Assembly: GCA_029262065.1 (NCBI GenBank)
Contig: JAJDAC010000033.1
Span: forward strand, 21,231 to 85,230
Source: Candidatus Krumholzibacteriota bacterium
GTDB lineage: Bacteria; Krumholzibacteriota; Krumholzibacteriia; JAJRXK01
Reading direction: 5' to 3'
DNA: 64,000 nt
Part shown: one piece after another, positions 15,649-24,637 of the stretch
Position numbering within the stretch: position 1 is the stretch's first letter
Layout of the letters: each line of letters starts with the position of its first letter
Position numbers and translations under genes: made by a program
Notes under the pieces: generated by a model
Seen by the model: the letters and a program-made list of their open reading frames with translations, nothing else
Databases searched by the model: none
Told to the model about the DNA's origin: nothing

Positions 15649-17688
15649 ATGACGTCACTGGCGAAGATCACGATCGCGCTCTCGTCGATTCTGCTCGCCA
15701 CGCCGGGCTGTGAGTCCAGCAGCGAAAACACGCCCGCACCTCGACCCCTCATGATCTCCGCCACCGTGGGTGCGTCCGGAGCCACGCTCACGTCGTCCGA
15801 CGGTCGACTGCAAATGGCCATCCCGCCGGGGGCCCTGACCTCGGATACCGACATCACGATCGAAGAAGTGGCGGCGGCCGACGCCGATCCCGCGTTTGGC
15901 GACGGTGACTTCTTCCACGTGTTCGACGTGACCCCGGCCGGGCAGGACTTCGCACAGCCCGTTACGTTCAACATCGAGATTCCCAGATCGGCCTACGCGA
16001 AATACCTCCCCGCCCGATCCAAAGAAGAGCAGACGTTCATAGAAATAGAGGGACGCTTGGTCCCCATCCGCGCCATCAACATCTTCGATGAAGACTTCGT
16101 CATGCCAGACGTGCAGCAAACCGTCGACGGCGAGGGAATGAACATCTCGTTCGAGCAGACCCGCCTATTCAAGTTCAGTCTCGACGATCTTGGCGTCGGC
16201 TTGGATGCGGCCAACGCCATCATGTTTGTCTTGGGCGAAGACGAGGTCGAGGTCGAAAAACCCTGGGGGCTCAATCTCGCGGCCAACCTGGACGGCTCAA
16301 TGCCCTCGCCTTGGTTCGTAGGAATGCAATCGGGTGACAACGTGGAGTCGCTAACCGAGTTCCCCGAAGACGGCGCCGTTCTCACCGCCGAAGTGGATCC
16401 CGACACTGGCCGCGACGTGTACAACTTCTCCTTCGATCTCCAGTTCGCAACGACAGACCCTGAAGTGGTCTCGTTCGACATGGAAACCACGCTCGACGTG
16501 GACGACCCCGCCGCCTTCGGCGTGCCCGACGGTGTAACATCCCCGCGATGGAACCTGGTGTTCAAGTCTGGCTCCCTGACTTTGCAAGCCACCGCGTGTG
16601 AAGTGAACTGCGGATCAGCCTCGGACCTGTCCGTGCCATTGGCCATGCAAGGAGTGCGCAGCGTGCGAGTAGGCCATTCGAGCCAAACCGACGCACCTCC
16701 CCCCGAACCCGGCAAGCGTGACGCCAACGATCCCTGGCTGTACGTGGCCGGGGCCGGCGGCCTGGAGTACTTCGAGCTGGCGCGCGATGCCGCGGGCCAG
16801 ATCACCGGCCACCGGGCAATCGATTTCAACAACACGGTGAACAACATCGAGGGCGTGGTGCCCATGAGTTTCGACGTGCAATCGGAGTTCGACCCCTACG
16901 CAGTTCTGTACTACAGCGACGCCGGCGCTTCGCGCTCGCAATGGAACGGCACAGCCTATGGCGCCAGCTTCATCTTCATCAACGGACCGCCCGTGAAGGA
17001 CGCGGTTCAATACGGAGGAACCACGGGAACCTCCGGTGCGGTCACCTGCAACAACTCGTCGAGCGCGGTCATCTTCCTGGAGATCGACCCGGTCTCGGGC
17101 ATCTTCTCCACGGCCGGAGGCGCATTGTTCGGCAGTGAGTTCGACGGCCGAACCGGCAACGCCGTAAGTGCGTTTGCCAACGGACCCACCAGTGGAGCCA
17201 TCGTGGTTACCGACGGATCCCCTGGGCAGATCTGGACGCACAGCCGATCGGACAAGGACGATGGAAACCCAAGGGGAGTCGTTCAGAACGATCCCCGCCA
17301 GGTCCGCGCCCAGAGCGGTAGGTACGCCGTGAGCAACCACGGATCCAACTCCATCAGCACCGGCACATGGGATGGTGGCACTTCACTTTCCCCACCCTCG
17401 TCATCGCCCGTTGGCACCGGCCCGATCGGCGTGGAGATGCTGGCACTGGCCGATGGAAACGTTGCCGTGCTCACAGCCAGCGAAGTGGACGGGGCCGCGA
17501 CGGTCACGATCCTCGGACCGTCGGGCAATGTAGTCGGTACCCCCGATACCATTCTGGACCCCGCCGGATGCGGTACCACATCCTATGCCGCGTGGATCGG
17601 TGGACCGGTGGTGTACATCGCGTTCCCGTGCGCGCGGTCGGGAACCATCGAGCTGGTGGCGACAAGCTACATTGCCGAGCTGCGATAA
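15649..17688 (+). CDS. Large lipoprotein with ZU5-like domain
   Basis: 679 aa. ATG 15649 follows AAGGAG. The signal peptide ends in LATPGC, so Cys21 is a likely lipidation site, although Pro at -2 is unusual. Residues about 35-120 resemble a ZU5 domain: TLTSSDGRLQMAIPPGALTSDTDITIEE is the characteristic start. The middle is beta-rich with Asp-rich turns (DTGRDVYNFSFDL), and the C-terminal 330 residues look propeller-like (DPWLYVAGAGGLEYFELARD, FANGPTSGAIVVTDGSPGQIW). Several cysteines (ACEVNCGS, PAGCGTT, FPCARS) suggest extracytoplasmic disulfides. It is divergent from merR. The function is not evident; envelope-anchored binding is inference. Confidence 0.7.
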   Translation: MTSLAKITIALSSILLATPGCESSSENTPAPRPLMISATVGASGATLTSSDGRLQMAIPPGALTSDTDITIEEVAAADADPAFGDGDFFHVFDVTPAGQDFAQPVTFNIEIPRSAYAKYLPARSKEEQTFIEIEGRLVPIRAINIFDEDFVMPDVQQTVDGEGMNISFEQTRLFKFSLDDLGVGLDAANAIMFVLGEDEVEVEKPWGLNLAANLDGSMPSPWFVGMQSGDNVESLTEFPEDGAVLTAEVDPDTGRDVYNFSFDLQFATTDPEVVSFDMETTLDVDDPAAFGVPDGVTSPRWNLVFKSGSLTLQATACEVNCGSASDLSVPLAMQGVRSVRVGHSSQTDAPPPEPGKRDANDPWLYVAGAGGLEYFELARDAAGQITGHRAIDFNNTVNNIEGVVPMSFDVQSEFDPYAVLYYSDAGASRSQWNGTAYGASFIFINGPPVKDAVQYGGTTGTSGAVTCNNSSSAVIFLEIDPVSGIFSTAGGALFGSEFDGRTGNAVSAFANGPTSGAIVVTDGSPGQIWTHSRSDKDDGNPRGVVQNDPRQVRAQSGRYAVSNHGSNSISTGTWDGGTSLSPPSSSPVGTGPIGVEMLALADGNVAVLTASEVDGAATVTILGPSGNVVGTPDTILDPAGCGTTSYAAWIGGPVVYIAFPCARSGTIELVATSYIAELR

Positions 17689-17797
17689 GCACCGCCACCT
17701 GAAGATAACAAACATATTTGCAACAGGTTACCCGGGTGAACATTCCCTTGGAATTCTCTGTTTTCTCGATTGAAACGATTTAATAGTTTATTTTTCA

Positions 17798-17826
17798 TTG
17801 TTTTTCCATTGTATTTCTCCTATATT
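17798..17826 (+). promoter_or_regulatory. Sigma70-type promoter of the aspartic protease gene
   Basis: TTGTTT (17798-17803) and TATATT (17821-17826) are separated by exactly 17 bases, in a conspicuously AT-rich 120-base island of an otherwise GC-rich window. The AAGGAG and ATG of the next gene follow 25-36 bases later. Confidence 0.65.
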
Positions 17827-17861
17827 TTCCAACATCAAATGAGCCCACCAAGGAGACGAAA

Positions 17862-19313
17862 ATGGAAGCATTGCTGGCCCGAATGAAAGACGCCGTCCAA
17901 GCCCAAGCCTGGCTCGACCACGACGGACAATGGCTGCTTACCGGGCACGAAGAAGGAAGCGGCGTGGAAGGGCCCCTGTCTCTCCACATGACTCACGACG
18001 GGCCGTTCCGTCGGACGTTCGACAGCCCACTTGGTACCACCGAGGCCTTCGACGGCGATCGCGGCTGGCAAACCGATGTCACCGGCATGCCCAGCCCGCT
18101 CGAGTTGTCGAATCTGGCGCAGGCCAAGTTGGACGTGTGGGTCTCCACGGGGTTGTGGTTGGCCAACCCGAGTCTTCTGGAGGTCGTATCAACTTCGGAT
18201 TCGCCGCACCAGAACGAAGTAACGGTCGAGTTGCGCGTTCCCGGATCACCGCTGGTTGCAAGCCTGATCGTGGATCGTGAAACGGCGCTGCCCCTACGAC
18301 TGGAAATACCGGGTGTAGTGCAATCGGTGCGCGAGTTTGTCGATTTTCAGGACATGGGCGGGGTACGACTGCCGTCGCAGGTCCTGAGAACCGTCTCGGG
18401 GCTTGTCGACAGTCGCCGCCATTTTCAACAACTCACCACCAACGCGACCGTAGCGAAAAATCCTCAACCCGCGGTTCCCGATGACTGTCACTTCGAGGCG
18501 CCATCGGGCGACGTTCCGCTGCACTTTGCCCCCACCGGCCATCTTCTTGTTCGACCCAGCATCAACGGCATCCAGACCGACGCATTCATCTTCGACACGG
18601 GCGCCGGGCAGTCGGGCGTGGCGGCAAACCCGCCGGCCCAACTGGGATTGGAGCCCGTGGGCAAGGGCATCATATCGTCCATCTTCGGCGTCGTGGAGAC
18701 TCCGGTTCTGCGCGGTGCGCCGCTGCAACTGGGACCTCTGGTGCTGCATGACCCCACGTTGGCCACGATCGATATGGATCCGCTGACCGAAGTGTTCGGA
18801 GAGCCCGTGGGCGGCATCATTGGTTTCGACGTCCTACGTCGGTCGATCGTGGAACTCGACCTGGCGCAGGGAACCATGCGGCTGCATGACCCCCAGCGAT
18901 ACGAACTTCCGGACGCAAAATGGCTCCCGCTACGGTTTCAGGACAACCACCCCATCGTGCCCGCTACGTTCGAAGGCCACACGGGCTTGTTTCGTATCGA
19001 CGTGGGCGCGTCAGGTGGCCCCCATGGCAACGTCGCCTTTCACGCCCCTACCGTAAAGCAACTCAAACTGGCCGAAGGCCGTGAAACACAACAAGCGCAA
19101 CTGGGCAACCAGACCGTGGCCATTGGTGCCATCGAGTCTTTCGAAATGGGCGGCGTGAGCTTCGGCCCACAGGACGTCGTGTTCGCACTCGATGACGAGG
19201 GGATATTTGCCGATCCTTCGACCATGGGCAACATTGGCGTGGGTATCCTGGGAAGGTTCACGATGGTGTTCGACTACTCGCGCGAACGAATCGCCCTGAT
19301 GCCGAAGACCTGA
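17862..19313 (+). CDS. Aspartic protease-like protein (pepsin/retropepsin fold)
   Basis: 483 aa with start ATG 17862 behind AAGGAG and no signal peptide. The N-terminal 200 residues are beta-rich (WQTDVTG, LRLEIPG), with an outer-membrane-lipoprotein-carrier-like look. Residues about 225-480 contain two aspartic-protease lobes: AFIFDTGAGQSGV with Asp245, and FRIDVGASGGP with Asp380, each followed by a flap-like region, and ILGRFTMVFDYSRERI matching the family's closing strands. The second motif is D-V-G instead of D-T/S-G, which may weaken catalysis. Bacterial homologues with two lobes usually have an export signal, so its cytoplasmic prediction is odd. Confidence 0.75.
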   Translation: MEALLARMKDAVQAQAWLDHDGQWLLTGHEEGSGVEGPLSLHMTHDGPFRRTFDSPLGTTEAFDGDRGWQTDVTGMPSPLELSNLAQAKLDVWVSTGLWLANPSLLEVVSTSDSPHQNEVTVELRVPGSPLVASLIVDRETALPLRLEIPGVVQSVREFVDFQDMGGVRLPSQVLRTVSGLVDSRRHFQQLTTNATVAKNPQPAVPDDCHFEAPSGDVPLHFAPTGHLLVRPSINGIQTDAFIFDTGAGQSGVAANPPAQLGLEPVGKGIISSIFGVVETPVLRGAPLQLGPLVLHDPTLATIDMDPLTEVFGEPVGGIIGFDVLRRSIVELDLAQGTMRLHDPQRYELPDAKWLPLRFQDNHPIVPATFEGHTGLFRIDVGASGGPHGNVAFHAPTVKQLKLAEGRETQQAQLGNQTVAIGAIESFEMGGVSFGPQDVVFALDDEGIFADPSTMGNIGVGILGRFTMVFDYSRERIALMPKT

Positions 19314-19359
19314 TCCCAGCCGCGTGGGACGATCAAACGCCGTGTGATAGGATGCCGCC

Positions 19360-19947
19360 ATGGCCAAGCGATCCAGCAAGACCAAAAAGAAGGTCGAAGA
19401 CAAGACGACGCTCTTCACCGACGAAGCCACATTGCGCGCGTTGTCGTCGCCGCTGCGTATGGAGATTCTACAGGCCTTCTCACCGGAGGGTCGACTCACG
19501 GTGGCCGAACTGGCCGAGCGACTGAGTCGACCCCGTGGTTCCCTCTACTACCACGTACGCAAGCTGACCAAGATCGGTGTGCTCGTGGAAGTGGAACAAC
19601 GACCCGTGGGCCGCAAGTACGAGTCCGTGTACGAAATCGTATCCGACCGCATCGCCATTGGTTCTGATCCCTCCTCGGGTCAGGGAAACAAGGCGCTGGC
19701 CAAACTGGTTGCTTCGATGCTGCGCCAAACGGGGCGAGAATTCGAAGTGGCTCTGCAACAGAACCTCTTCGAAGGGCGCGAGGGAGCACAGATGGGCCGG
19801 CGACAGCGTGCATGGCTGACCGACCGCGACCTGGAGAAAATCGAGGACCTGCTCGATCGCGTCGAAGAAATCTGCATGAAGGCCAGCGAACGCAAGGAGG
19901 GCCGACTCTACTCGGTCACGAGCCTGGTCGTTCCGCTGCCGAAGTAG
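19360..19947 (+). CDS. ArsR-like winged-helix transcriptional regulator
   Basis: 195 aa. ATG 19360 has AGGAT upstream. After a lysine-rich start (KRSSKTKKKVEDK), residues about 20-100 form a winged helix-turn-helix of the ArsR/HTH_20 type: LRALSSPLRMEILQAF, LTVAELAERL and RPRGSLYYHVRKLTKIGVL, then the wing EVEQRPVGRKYESVYEI. The C-terminal half is helical with a likely effector or dimer region (ALAKLVASMLRQTGREFEVAL, LEKIEDLLDRVEEICMKA). No metal-binding cysteine pair is present, so it is not a typical metal sensor. Targets are unknown; the protease gene upstream is the closest candidate. Confidence 0.8.
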   Translation: MAKRSSKTKKKVEDKTTLFTDEATLRALSSPLRMEILQAFSPEGRLTVAELAERLSRPRGSLYYHVRKLTKIGVLVEVEQRPVGRKYESVYEIVSDRIAIGSDPSSGQGNKALAKLVASMLRQTGREFEVALQQNLFEGREGAQMGRRQRAWLTDRDLEKIEDLLDRVEEICMKASERKEGRLYSVTSLVVPLPK

Positions 19948-20099
19948 CCGCGCTCGATCAAAGAGGGTCCTGGATGCCCTGATGAGAAAGAGCCCGGCCG
20001 TCTGCGAACTCGCGCGTGAACCTCGACCGCGTTCGGTAACGATCGGCCGGCACTACTTCTTGCATACCTGATCGGTGGGGATGGGACCTTCACTGAACC

Positions 20100-20645
20100 A
20101 TGGGTACAACGATGACTACTCAAAGCGAATCTTCCACACAATTCGTACTGGTAGAACCTCCTCGAGAGCGTCCACGACCGGCACCACAGGCCAAGAAACC
20201 ACGCCACGGTATTGTCCAAGCCGAACTCCTGGTGACGATCCGAATGGAAATCAAGGAGGGTCGATTCGCCGCTGCGCGACTGATGCTTCAGCAAGCGCGT
20301 TCCTTGGGCGATTCCCCGGTCTGTAACGCACTTCTGGGCCGCTGCAAGGCCGAGCTGAACCCCACATGCATTGAAGCAGTCACGCTCTGTCAGGGAGCGG
20401 TCCAGAGGGAGCGCACGCCAGAAACGCTGTTCCAACTGGGGCGGGTTCACCTGATTCGGGGCAACCGAGGCGAAGCCGTAGAGGCCTTCGAGGCAGGTTT
20501 GGCAATCAACCCGAACTACAAGCCCATCCTGGAGGAGTACGACCACATTGGGCGGCGTCATCCTTCGGTGCTTCCATTCCTTTCCCGCGACAACGCGATC
20601 AACAGGGGCCTCGGACAACTGCTGGCCAAGGCTGGCATGCGATAG
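20100..20645 (+). CDS. Small TPR-like protein
   Basis: 181 aa, no signal peptide. An N-terminal basic/proline-rich segment (PPRERPRPAPQAKKPRHG) is followed by tetratricopeptide-like helices: LLVTIRMEIKEGRFAAARLMLQQA, then PETLFQLGRVHLIRGNRGEAVEAFEAGLAINPNY, a good TPR with the A-x-x-x-F/Y-x-x-A-L pattern. It probably mediates protein contacts. ATG 20100 is used; ATG 20112 is equally possible because neither has a strong ribosome binding site. It precedes the phosphatase-like gene in the same direction with a 150-base gap. Confidence 0.65.
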   Translation: MGTTMTTQSESSTQFVLVEPPRERPRPAPQAKKPRHGIVQAELLVTIRMEIKEGRFAAARLMLQQARSLGDSPVCNALLGRCKAELNPTCIEAVTLCQGAVQRERTPETLFQLGRVHLIRGNRGEAVEAFEAGLAINPNYKPILEEYDHIGRRHPSVLPFLSRDNAINRGLGQLLAKAGMR

Positions 20646-20795
20646 GTCCGCGTTGACCTTTGGGAAAAGTGCGCACCTTGCTGAGCATCAAGGCCCACAC
20701 CACGCCGCCTGCGGCGTGGTCCTGGTGGCCACCGCCCGGCACGAATGCTGCAAATAGGGAGTGCTCCTCCACGCTCCGGAAAGTGAAGAAACGTC

Positions 20796-21263
20796 TTGGC
20801 CTCCAAAGCCCGTATCCTTGTCATCTGCACCAAAAGTGGACTACGCAGCCAACTCGCACGCGACGCATTCAGGCGATTGGCTCCCGAATTCGAGGTAGTA
20901 GCGGCCAGCTTCCAAAGTGACCCGGTACCGCCCGCCGCGCTTCAGGTCGCGCTGGAGCGGAACATCCAGCTGGATTCAGAACCCTGCCCCACCATCTTCG
21001 AGGGCCCCACTCGTGTGGGAACCTACGACCACGTCATCTCACTCTGCGATACATCGGGCGCCGAGAATTGCATGATCCTACGGGAGTGTGTGCACTCGAT
21101 CTTCTCGGCCACTGCCCACGTCGAGGCCTGGGATGTTCCTTTTCCGGGCGTGGCCAAGATGGTGCACATGACCGAGTCAGAGCGTATGGGCACCATCATC
21201 GATTGCATCGAAGGCAACGTTCGCGGGTTTCTGGCCCGAGCCAGGGAATCAGCGCCGGTCTAG
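20796..21263 (+). CDS. Low-molecular-weight protein tyrosine phosphatase / arsenate reductase-like protein
   Basis: 155 aa, TTG start at 20796 behind GGAAAGTGAAG. The P-loop is visible at the N-terminus as C11-T-K-S-G-L-R17-S18 (C-x5-R-S), and the general-acid loop as VEAWDVPFPG. The fold and length match LMW-PTP and thioredoxin-type ArsC. The usual G-N-S-C-R of these families reads K-S-G-L-R, and additional cysteines occur (SEPCPTI, ISLCDTSGAENCM, ILRECV), some of which could serve an ArsC-like cysteine relay. Phosphatase versus arsenate reductase cannot be decided; the divergent P-loop also allows loss of activity. Confidence 0.7.
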   Translation: MASKARILVICTKSGLRSQLARDAFRRLAPEFEVVAASFQSDPVPPAALQVALERNIQLDSEPCPTIFEGPTRVGTYDHVISLCDTSGAENCMILRECVHSIFSATAHVEAWDVPFPGVAKMVHMTESERMGTIIDCIEGNVRGFLARARESAPV

Positions 21264-21299
21264 CGCTTGCCGCGGCTGACTGAACGGTCCTGTGCACCG

Positions 21300-21317
21300 C
21301 CGTACCCTCAGGTACGG
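21300..21317. other. Hairpin after the phosphatase-like gene
   Basis: CCGTACC and GGTACGG form a 7-bp stem with loop CTCA, 37 bases after the stop. It lacks a T-run, so terminator function is doubtful. Confidence 0.3.
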
Positions 21318-21469
21318 GCAATACCGCTCGCGCGGATTGCACCGACTACGCAACACATTCAGATCCAACCACTTCCACCATCGGACGCGAAACGGGCACG
21401 AAGTTCGCTTTTGCCAACCGTCAGAGCGACGCACTTGACCCAAACGACCCGGAACACGGAGACAAGCCC

Positions 21470-22183
21470 ATGAAGCCCCGACGAAACTGGTCCAACTCGA
21501 TCGCCATGGTCACGCTGTTGGCCGCCACTACCGCCTCGGTTGGCTGCGCCACGGCCTACGCCGGCGACCGCCACCGCAACGCAGCCGAACGCGCGCAGGA
21601 CCGCCACGAAATCCGCACCGACAAGAAGAATCAGGCCGACGATCTGCACGACCTGGCGCGACTCAACAACCTGGCCGACCAGTACGCCGTGGCCACGAAG
21701 AGCAGCGACACCAGCGCCATCAAGAAGATCGACAACCAGGTGCACGCCATGCTCGTGGCCGAAGTTGGCGAGGCCAAATCCGAGGTCGCCAAGGCCCAGG
21801 CCGAAGTAAACCGCAGCCGTCGCGAGAAGCGCTCGGACAAGCGCGAAATCCGTGAAAATCGTCGCGAGAATGCCGGACCGTTGGAACGGGCCGACGACCG
21901 ACACGACCTACGGGATGACCGCCGCGACATGCGCGACGACCAACGCGATCGCGACCGCGAGGTAGCCCAGCGCGAGAAGTTGGAAAATATCCGAAACCGC
22001 TGGATCGCCCTGAAGGGCAAGACCGACCCAGCATCGGTAGCGGCCAAGACATCGATGCTCAACCAGCTCCAGGGGATGGCCAAGGCCGAACTGAAGCAGA
22101 ACGCCCAGGAGTTGCAGGAAGACAAACAGGAATTGCGTGAGGACCGCCGGGAGACACGGGAAGATCGACGCCAGCGCGGCTAG
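21470..22183 (+). CDS. Exported Arg/Asp-rich coiled-coil protein
   Basis: 237 aa. The signal sequence SIAMVTLLAATTASVGC gives either lipidated Cys26 or cleavage after AYA. The mature protein is almost entirely charged helix: heptad-like segments (AKSEVAKAQAEVNRSRREK), a DDRHDLRDDRRDMRDDQRDRD tract and a repetitive tail (DKQELREDRRETREDRRQ). It lacks aromatic residues apart from a Trp and a few Tyr. This resembles periplasmic, coil-forming proteins that bridge or bind through charge; no specific family recognised. It is followed immediately by a strong terminator. Confidence 0.65.
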   Translation: MKPRRNWSNSIAMVTLLAATTASVGCATAYAGDRHRNAAERAQDRHEIRTDKKNQADDLHDLARLNNLADQYAVATKSSDTSAIKKIDNQVHAMLVAEVGEAKSEVAKAQAEVNRSRREKRSDKREIRENRRENAGPLERADDRHDLRDDRRDMRDDQRDRDREVAQREKLENIRNRWIALKGKTDPASVAAKTSMLNQLQGMAKAELKQNAQELQEDKQELREDRRETREDRRQRG

Positions 22184-22214
22184 CCGCCGCCCGCCCTTCC
22201 GGTTCCTTTCGCGA

Positions 22215-22251
22215 ACGCCCTGTCTCCCCATGGAGGCAGGGCGTGTTTTTT
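22215..22251 (+). terminator. Intrinsic terminator after the coiled-coil gene
   Basis: ACGCCCTGTCTCC pairs with GGAGGCAGGGCGT (one G-T pair) across loop CCAT, followed by GTTTTTT. It is the strongest terminator in the window. Confidence 0.92.
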
Positions 22252-22317
22252 GGGGTCTGGACCTGCGCGTCGGCGGGGCGAGCTGCGCATCTATACATGA
22301 AGGATATGACGGCGACG

Positions 22318-22353
22318 CTGACGCCGAGTTTGACGCCGAATCTGACGCCGATC
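22318..22353 (+). repeat. Three 12-bp tandem units in a 5' leader
   Basis: Units beginning at 22318, 22330 and 22342 share the core TGACGCCGA and differ in flanking bases. They lie between the preceding terminator and ATG 22383, so they are in the presumed promoter/leader of the next gene. Confidence 0.55.
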
Positions 22354-22382
22354 TGGCCATCCCCGAGTGCAGGAACCTACCC

Positions 22383-24584
22383 ATGAAGCTCGTTTCCACG
22401 ACCACCATCGCCGTTCTGGGCCTATCGCTGGCCCTGGCTTTCAACCTGACGATGGGAACAACCCCCGCCCAGGCCGAAGACCTCCTACCCAAGCAGCTGC
22501 TCGTGTACTACGGCTGGCCCACGTCGATCACGAGCTGGTTCACCGTGGAGCGCGCTGTAATACACATGCGCGGGTACGAGTACATCATCCTGGGCGATGG
22601 CCTTTCCGCGGCCAGCCACCCCGACCACGCCAATACCGTAGCCATTCTGGCCCACCCCGACATGGCGTCGAGCACCGTGTTCGGCTACGTGAGCCTGGGC
22701 GTGACCACCCAGAACCTGCCCATGGTCGAGATCATGCAGCGGGTCGACGACTGGAAGACCATGGGAGCCGAAGGCATCATGTTCGACGAGTTCGGGTACG
22801 ACTTCGGCACCAGTCGGGCGCGTCAGAGTGAAGCCGTGGACTATGCGCATGCGCAGGGGTTGGCGGTGGCGGCCAACGCCTTCGAGCCCGACGACGCGTT
22901 CGGCACCATCGGCGGCCCCATGAATCCCACTGGAGCCGTCACGCGTCTGGGCCTGGGCGACTTCTATCTGTACGTGAGCCATCAGGTCCAGGAAAGCCAG
23001 TTTGTCGACGACGCCCTGTGGTTCGACAAGGCCAAGCGTCTGCGCAACCACCAGACGAAACGCCGGTTCGAGATTCTGTCAGTAACCACCAGCGGCATCG
23101 ACGATCCCGATGCCTACGACGAGACCCAGTTCTTCTACTCCTGGTACTCGGCGCTGTTATTCGGCCATGAAGCCACCGGCTGGGGTGAATGGAGCTTTTC
23201 GGCCTCGGGCAACTCCAACGGACAGGCGCCGTACCGAGCTCGTCCGGTGCTGCACCACGAGGGAACCCAGTTCGAGTCGATGGTCATGGGCGCCAGTCCG
23301 CAGTATCTGCGCGAAACCGATCGCGGCGTGATTCAGTTGGATACGACCACGCATCAGGGAAACTTCGAACGGACCAGCACCGGCCCGCAGGACGTGGGCG
23401 AACTACTCATCTACTACGGATGGCCCTCGGTCATCAACGGGTCCAGCAGCAACGCGGCGGCCGCGGGTCACTACGCGCAGTACGACTACGTGGTGCTTGG
23501 CGACGGCCTCTGGGCCGCCAGCCATCCCGACCATGCCAACACCTTGAGCATTCTGTCCGATCCGCAGCTCGCGAACACCAAGGTGTTCGGCTATCTGGAT
23601 CTGGGAGTGAGCACCCAGAACCTGACCATGTTCTCGATCGAGAGTCGGGTGCTGCAATGGCAGTCCATGGGAGTGCACGGCATCTTCTTCGACGACTTCG
23701 GCTATGACTTCGCTACATCACGCGATCGTCAAAACGAGGCGGTAGATTTCGTACACGCCCAGGGAATGCCCGTGATCGCCAACGCGTTTCAGCCGCAGGA
23801 TGCCTTTGGTACCGAATTCAACGGCAACTACAATCTCTTCCGCAAGCCCACCACCCTGAACCATGACGACTACTACCTGTTTGAAAGCCACCAGATCCTG
23901 AACGGGGTTCCGGTGAGCCAGTCTCAATGGTTGGACAAGGCCCTGGATCTTCGCGAGCTACGCGATGTTCACGGATTCAAGATCCTGTCGATTACCACAA
24001 AGTTGGCCGAAACCTACGACGAAACACTGTTCCACTACTCGTGGATGTCGGCGGTGTTGTTTGGTCATCACGCTACCGGATGGGGTGAGGAAGAGTTCTC
24101 GGCCACCGGCGCTTCCAACGGTCTGGCCCCGTACCGGGCGCGACCGACGCTCAACCCTGGCAACACGTACCGCGGACCCGTTGTCGCCAACGCAAACCTC
24201 GTTACACGGCAAACCGATGTTGGATTGCTGCAGGTGGATACCAACGACCAGGCCATCGACATGTTGGTAAGCGTGGCCGCACCGTCCATACCGTCGACCA
24301 CGACCGCCGGCGTGGAAATGCGTGCGCCGTATCCCAACCCCTTCAACCCACGGGTCACGATATCGTTCGTGCTGGAAGACGCGCAGCGTGTCAGCCTGAC
24401 GATCTACAACGTAGCCGGCCGTCGCGTGGCCACCCTGGCCGATGGGTGGCTCGAGCCGGGCGAACACCAGCGCGCGTGGTCGGGTTCCGATGACCGGAGC
24501 ACGCCGGTAACCAGCGGCGTGTACATAGCCGTGCTCGAAACGGCTTCGGGTCGGTCGAGGCAGAAACTCACGCTGGTGAGGTAG
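22383..24584 (+). CDS. Secreted protein with two tandem TIM-barrel glycosidase-like domains and FlgD-like C-terminal domain
   Basis: 733 aa. ATG 22383 opens a signal peptide (KLVSTTTIAVLGLSLALAF, cleavage after AQA); upstream in-frame codons run through the terminator and are rejected. Residues about 35-330 and 340-635 are two copies of one domain: LLVYYGWPTSI/LLIYYGWPSVI, YIILGDGLSAASHPDHANT/YVVLGDGLWAASHPDHANT, VFGYVSLGVTTQNL/VFGYLDLGVSTQNL, and GIMFDEFGYDFGTSR/GIFFDDFGYDFATSR. This looks like the GH114/spherulin-4-like TIM-barrel group, whose conserved acidic residues sit in the D-E/D-F-G-Y-D strand. Residues about 645-733 are the FlgD-like module (NPFNPRVTISFVL). It is probably a surface polysaccharide-acting enzyme. 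Confidence 0.75.
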   Translation: MKLVSTTTIAVLGLSLALAFNLTMGTTPAQAEDLLPKQLLVYYGWPTSITSWFTVERAVIHMRGYEYIILGDGLSAASHPDHANTVAILAHPDMASSTVFGYVSLGVTTQNLPMVEIMQRVDDWKTMGAEGIMFDEFGYDFGTSRARQSEAVDYAHAQGLAVAANAFEPDDAFGTIGGPMNPTGAVTRLGLGDFYLYVSHQVQESQFVDDALWFDKAKRLRNHQTKRRFEILSVTTSGIDDPDAYDETQFFYSWYSALLFGHEATGWGEWSFSASGNSNGQAPYRARPVLHHEGTQFESMVMGASPQYLRETDRGVIQLDTTTHQGNFERTSTGPQDVGELLIYYGWPSVINGSSSNAAAAGHYAQYDYVVLGDGLWAASHPDHANTLSILSDPQLANTKVFGYLDLGVSTQNLTMFSIESRVLQWQSMGVHGIFFDDFGYDFATSRDRQNEAVDFVHAQGMPVIANAFQPQDAFGTEFNGNYNLFRKPTTLNHDDYYLFESHQILNGVPVSQSQWLDKALDLRELRDVHGFKILSITTKLAETYDETLFHYSWMSAVLFGHHATGWGEEEFSATGASNGLAPYRARPTLNPGNTYRGPVVANANLVTRQTDVGLLQVDTNDQAIDMLVSVAAPSIPSTTTAGVEMRAPYPNPFNPRVTISFVLEDAQRVSLTIYNVAGRRVATLADGWLEPGEHQRAWSGSDDRSTPVTSGVYIAVLETASGRSRQKLTLVR

Positions 24585-24607
24585 CGCGGCTCACGCTTTG
24601 CAAGCTT

Positions 24608-24635
24608 GCCCCTCCGAGGATTTCCCCGGAGGGGC
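24608..24635 (+). terminator. GC-rich hairpin between the glycosidase-like gene and the cupredoxin gene
   Basis: GCCCCTCCG pairs with CGGAGGGGC (9 bp). No T-run follows, so termination would be weak. The 3' arm contains GGAGGGG, which is the Shine-Dalgarno for TTG 24638, so the hairpin would occlude that site in a read-through transcript. Confidence 0.5.
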
Positions 24636-24637
24636 TA

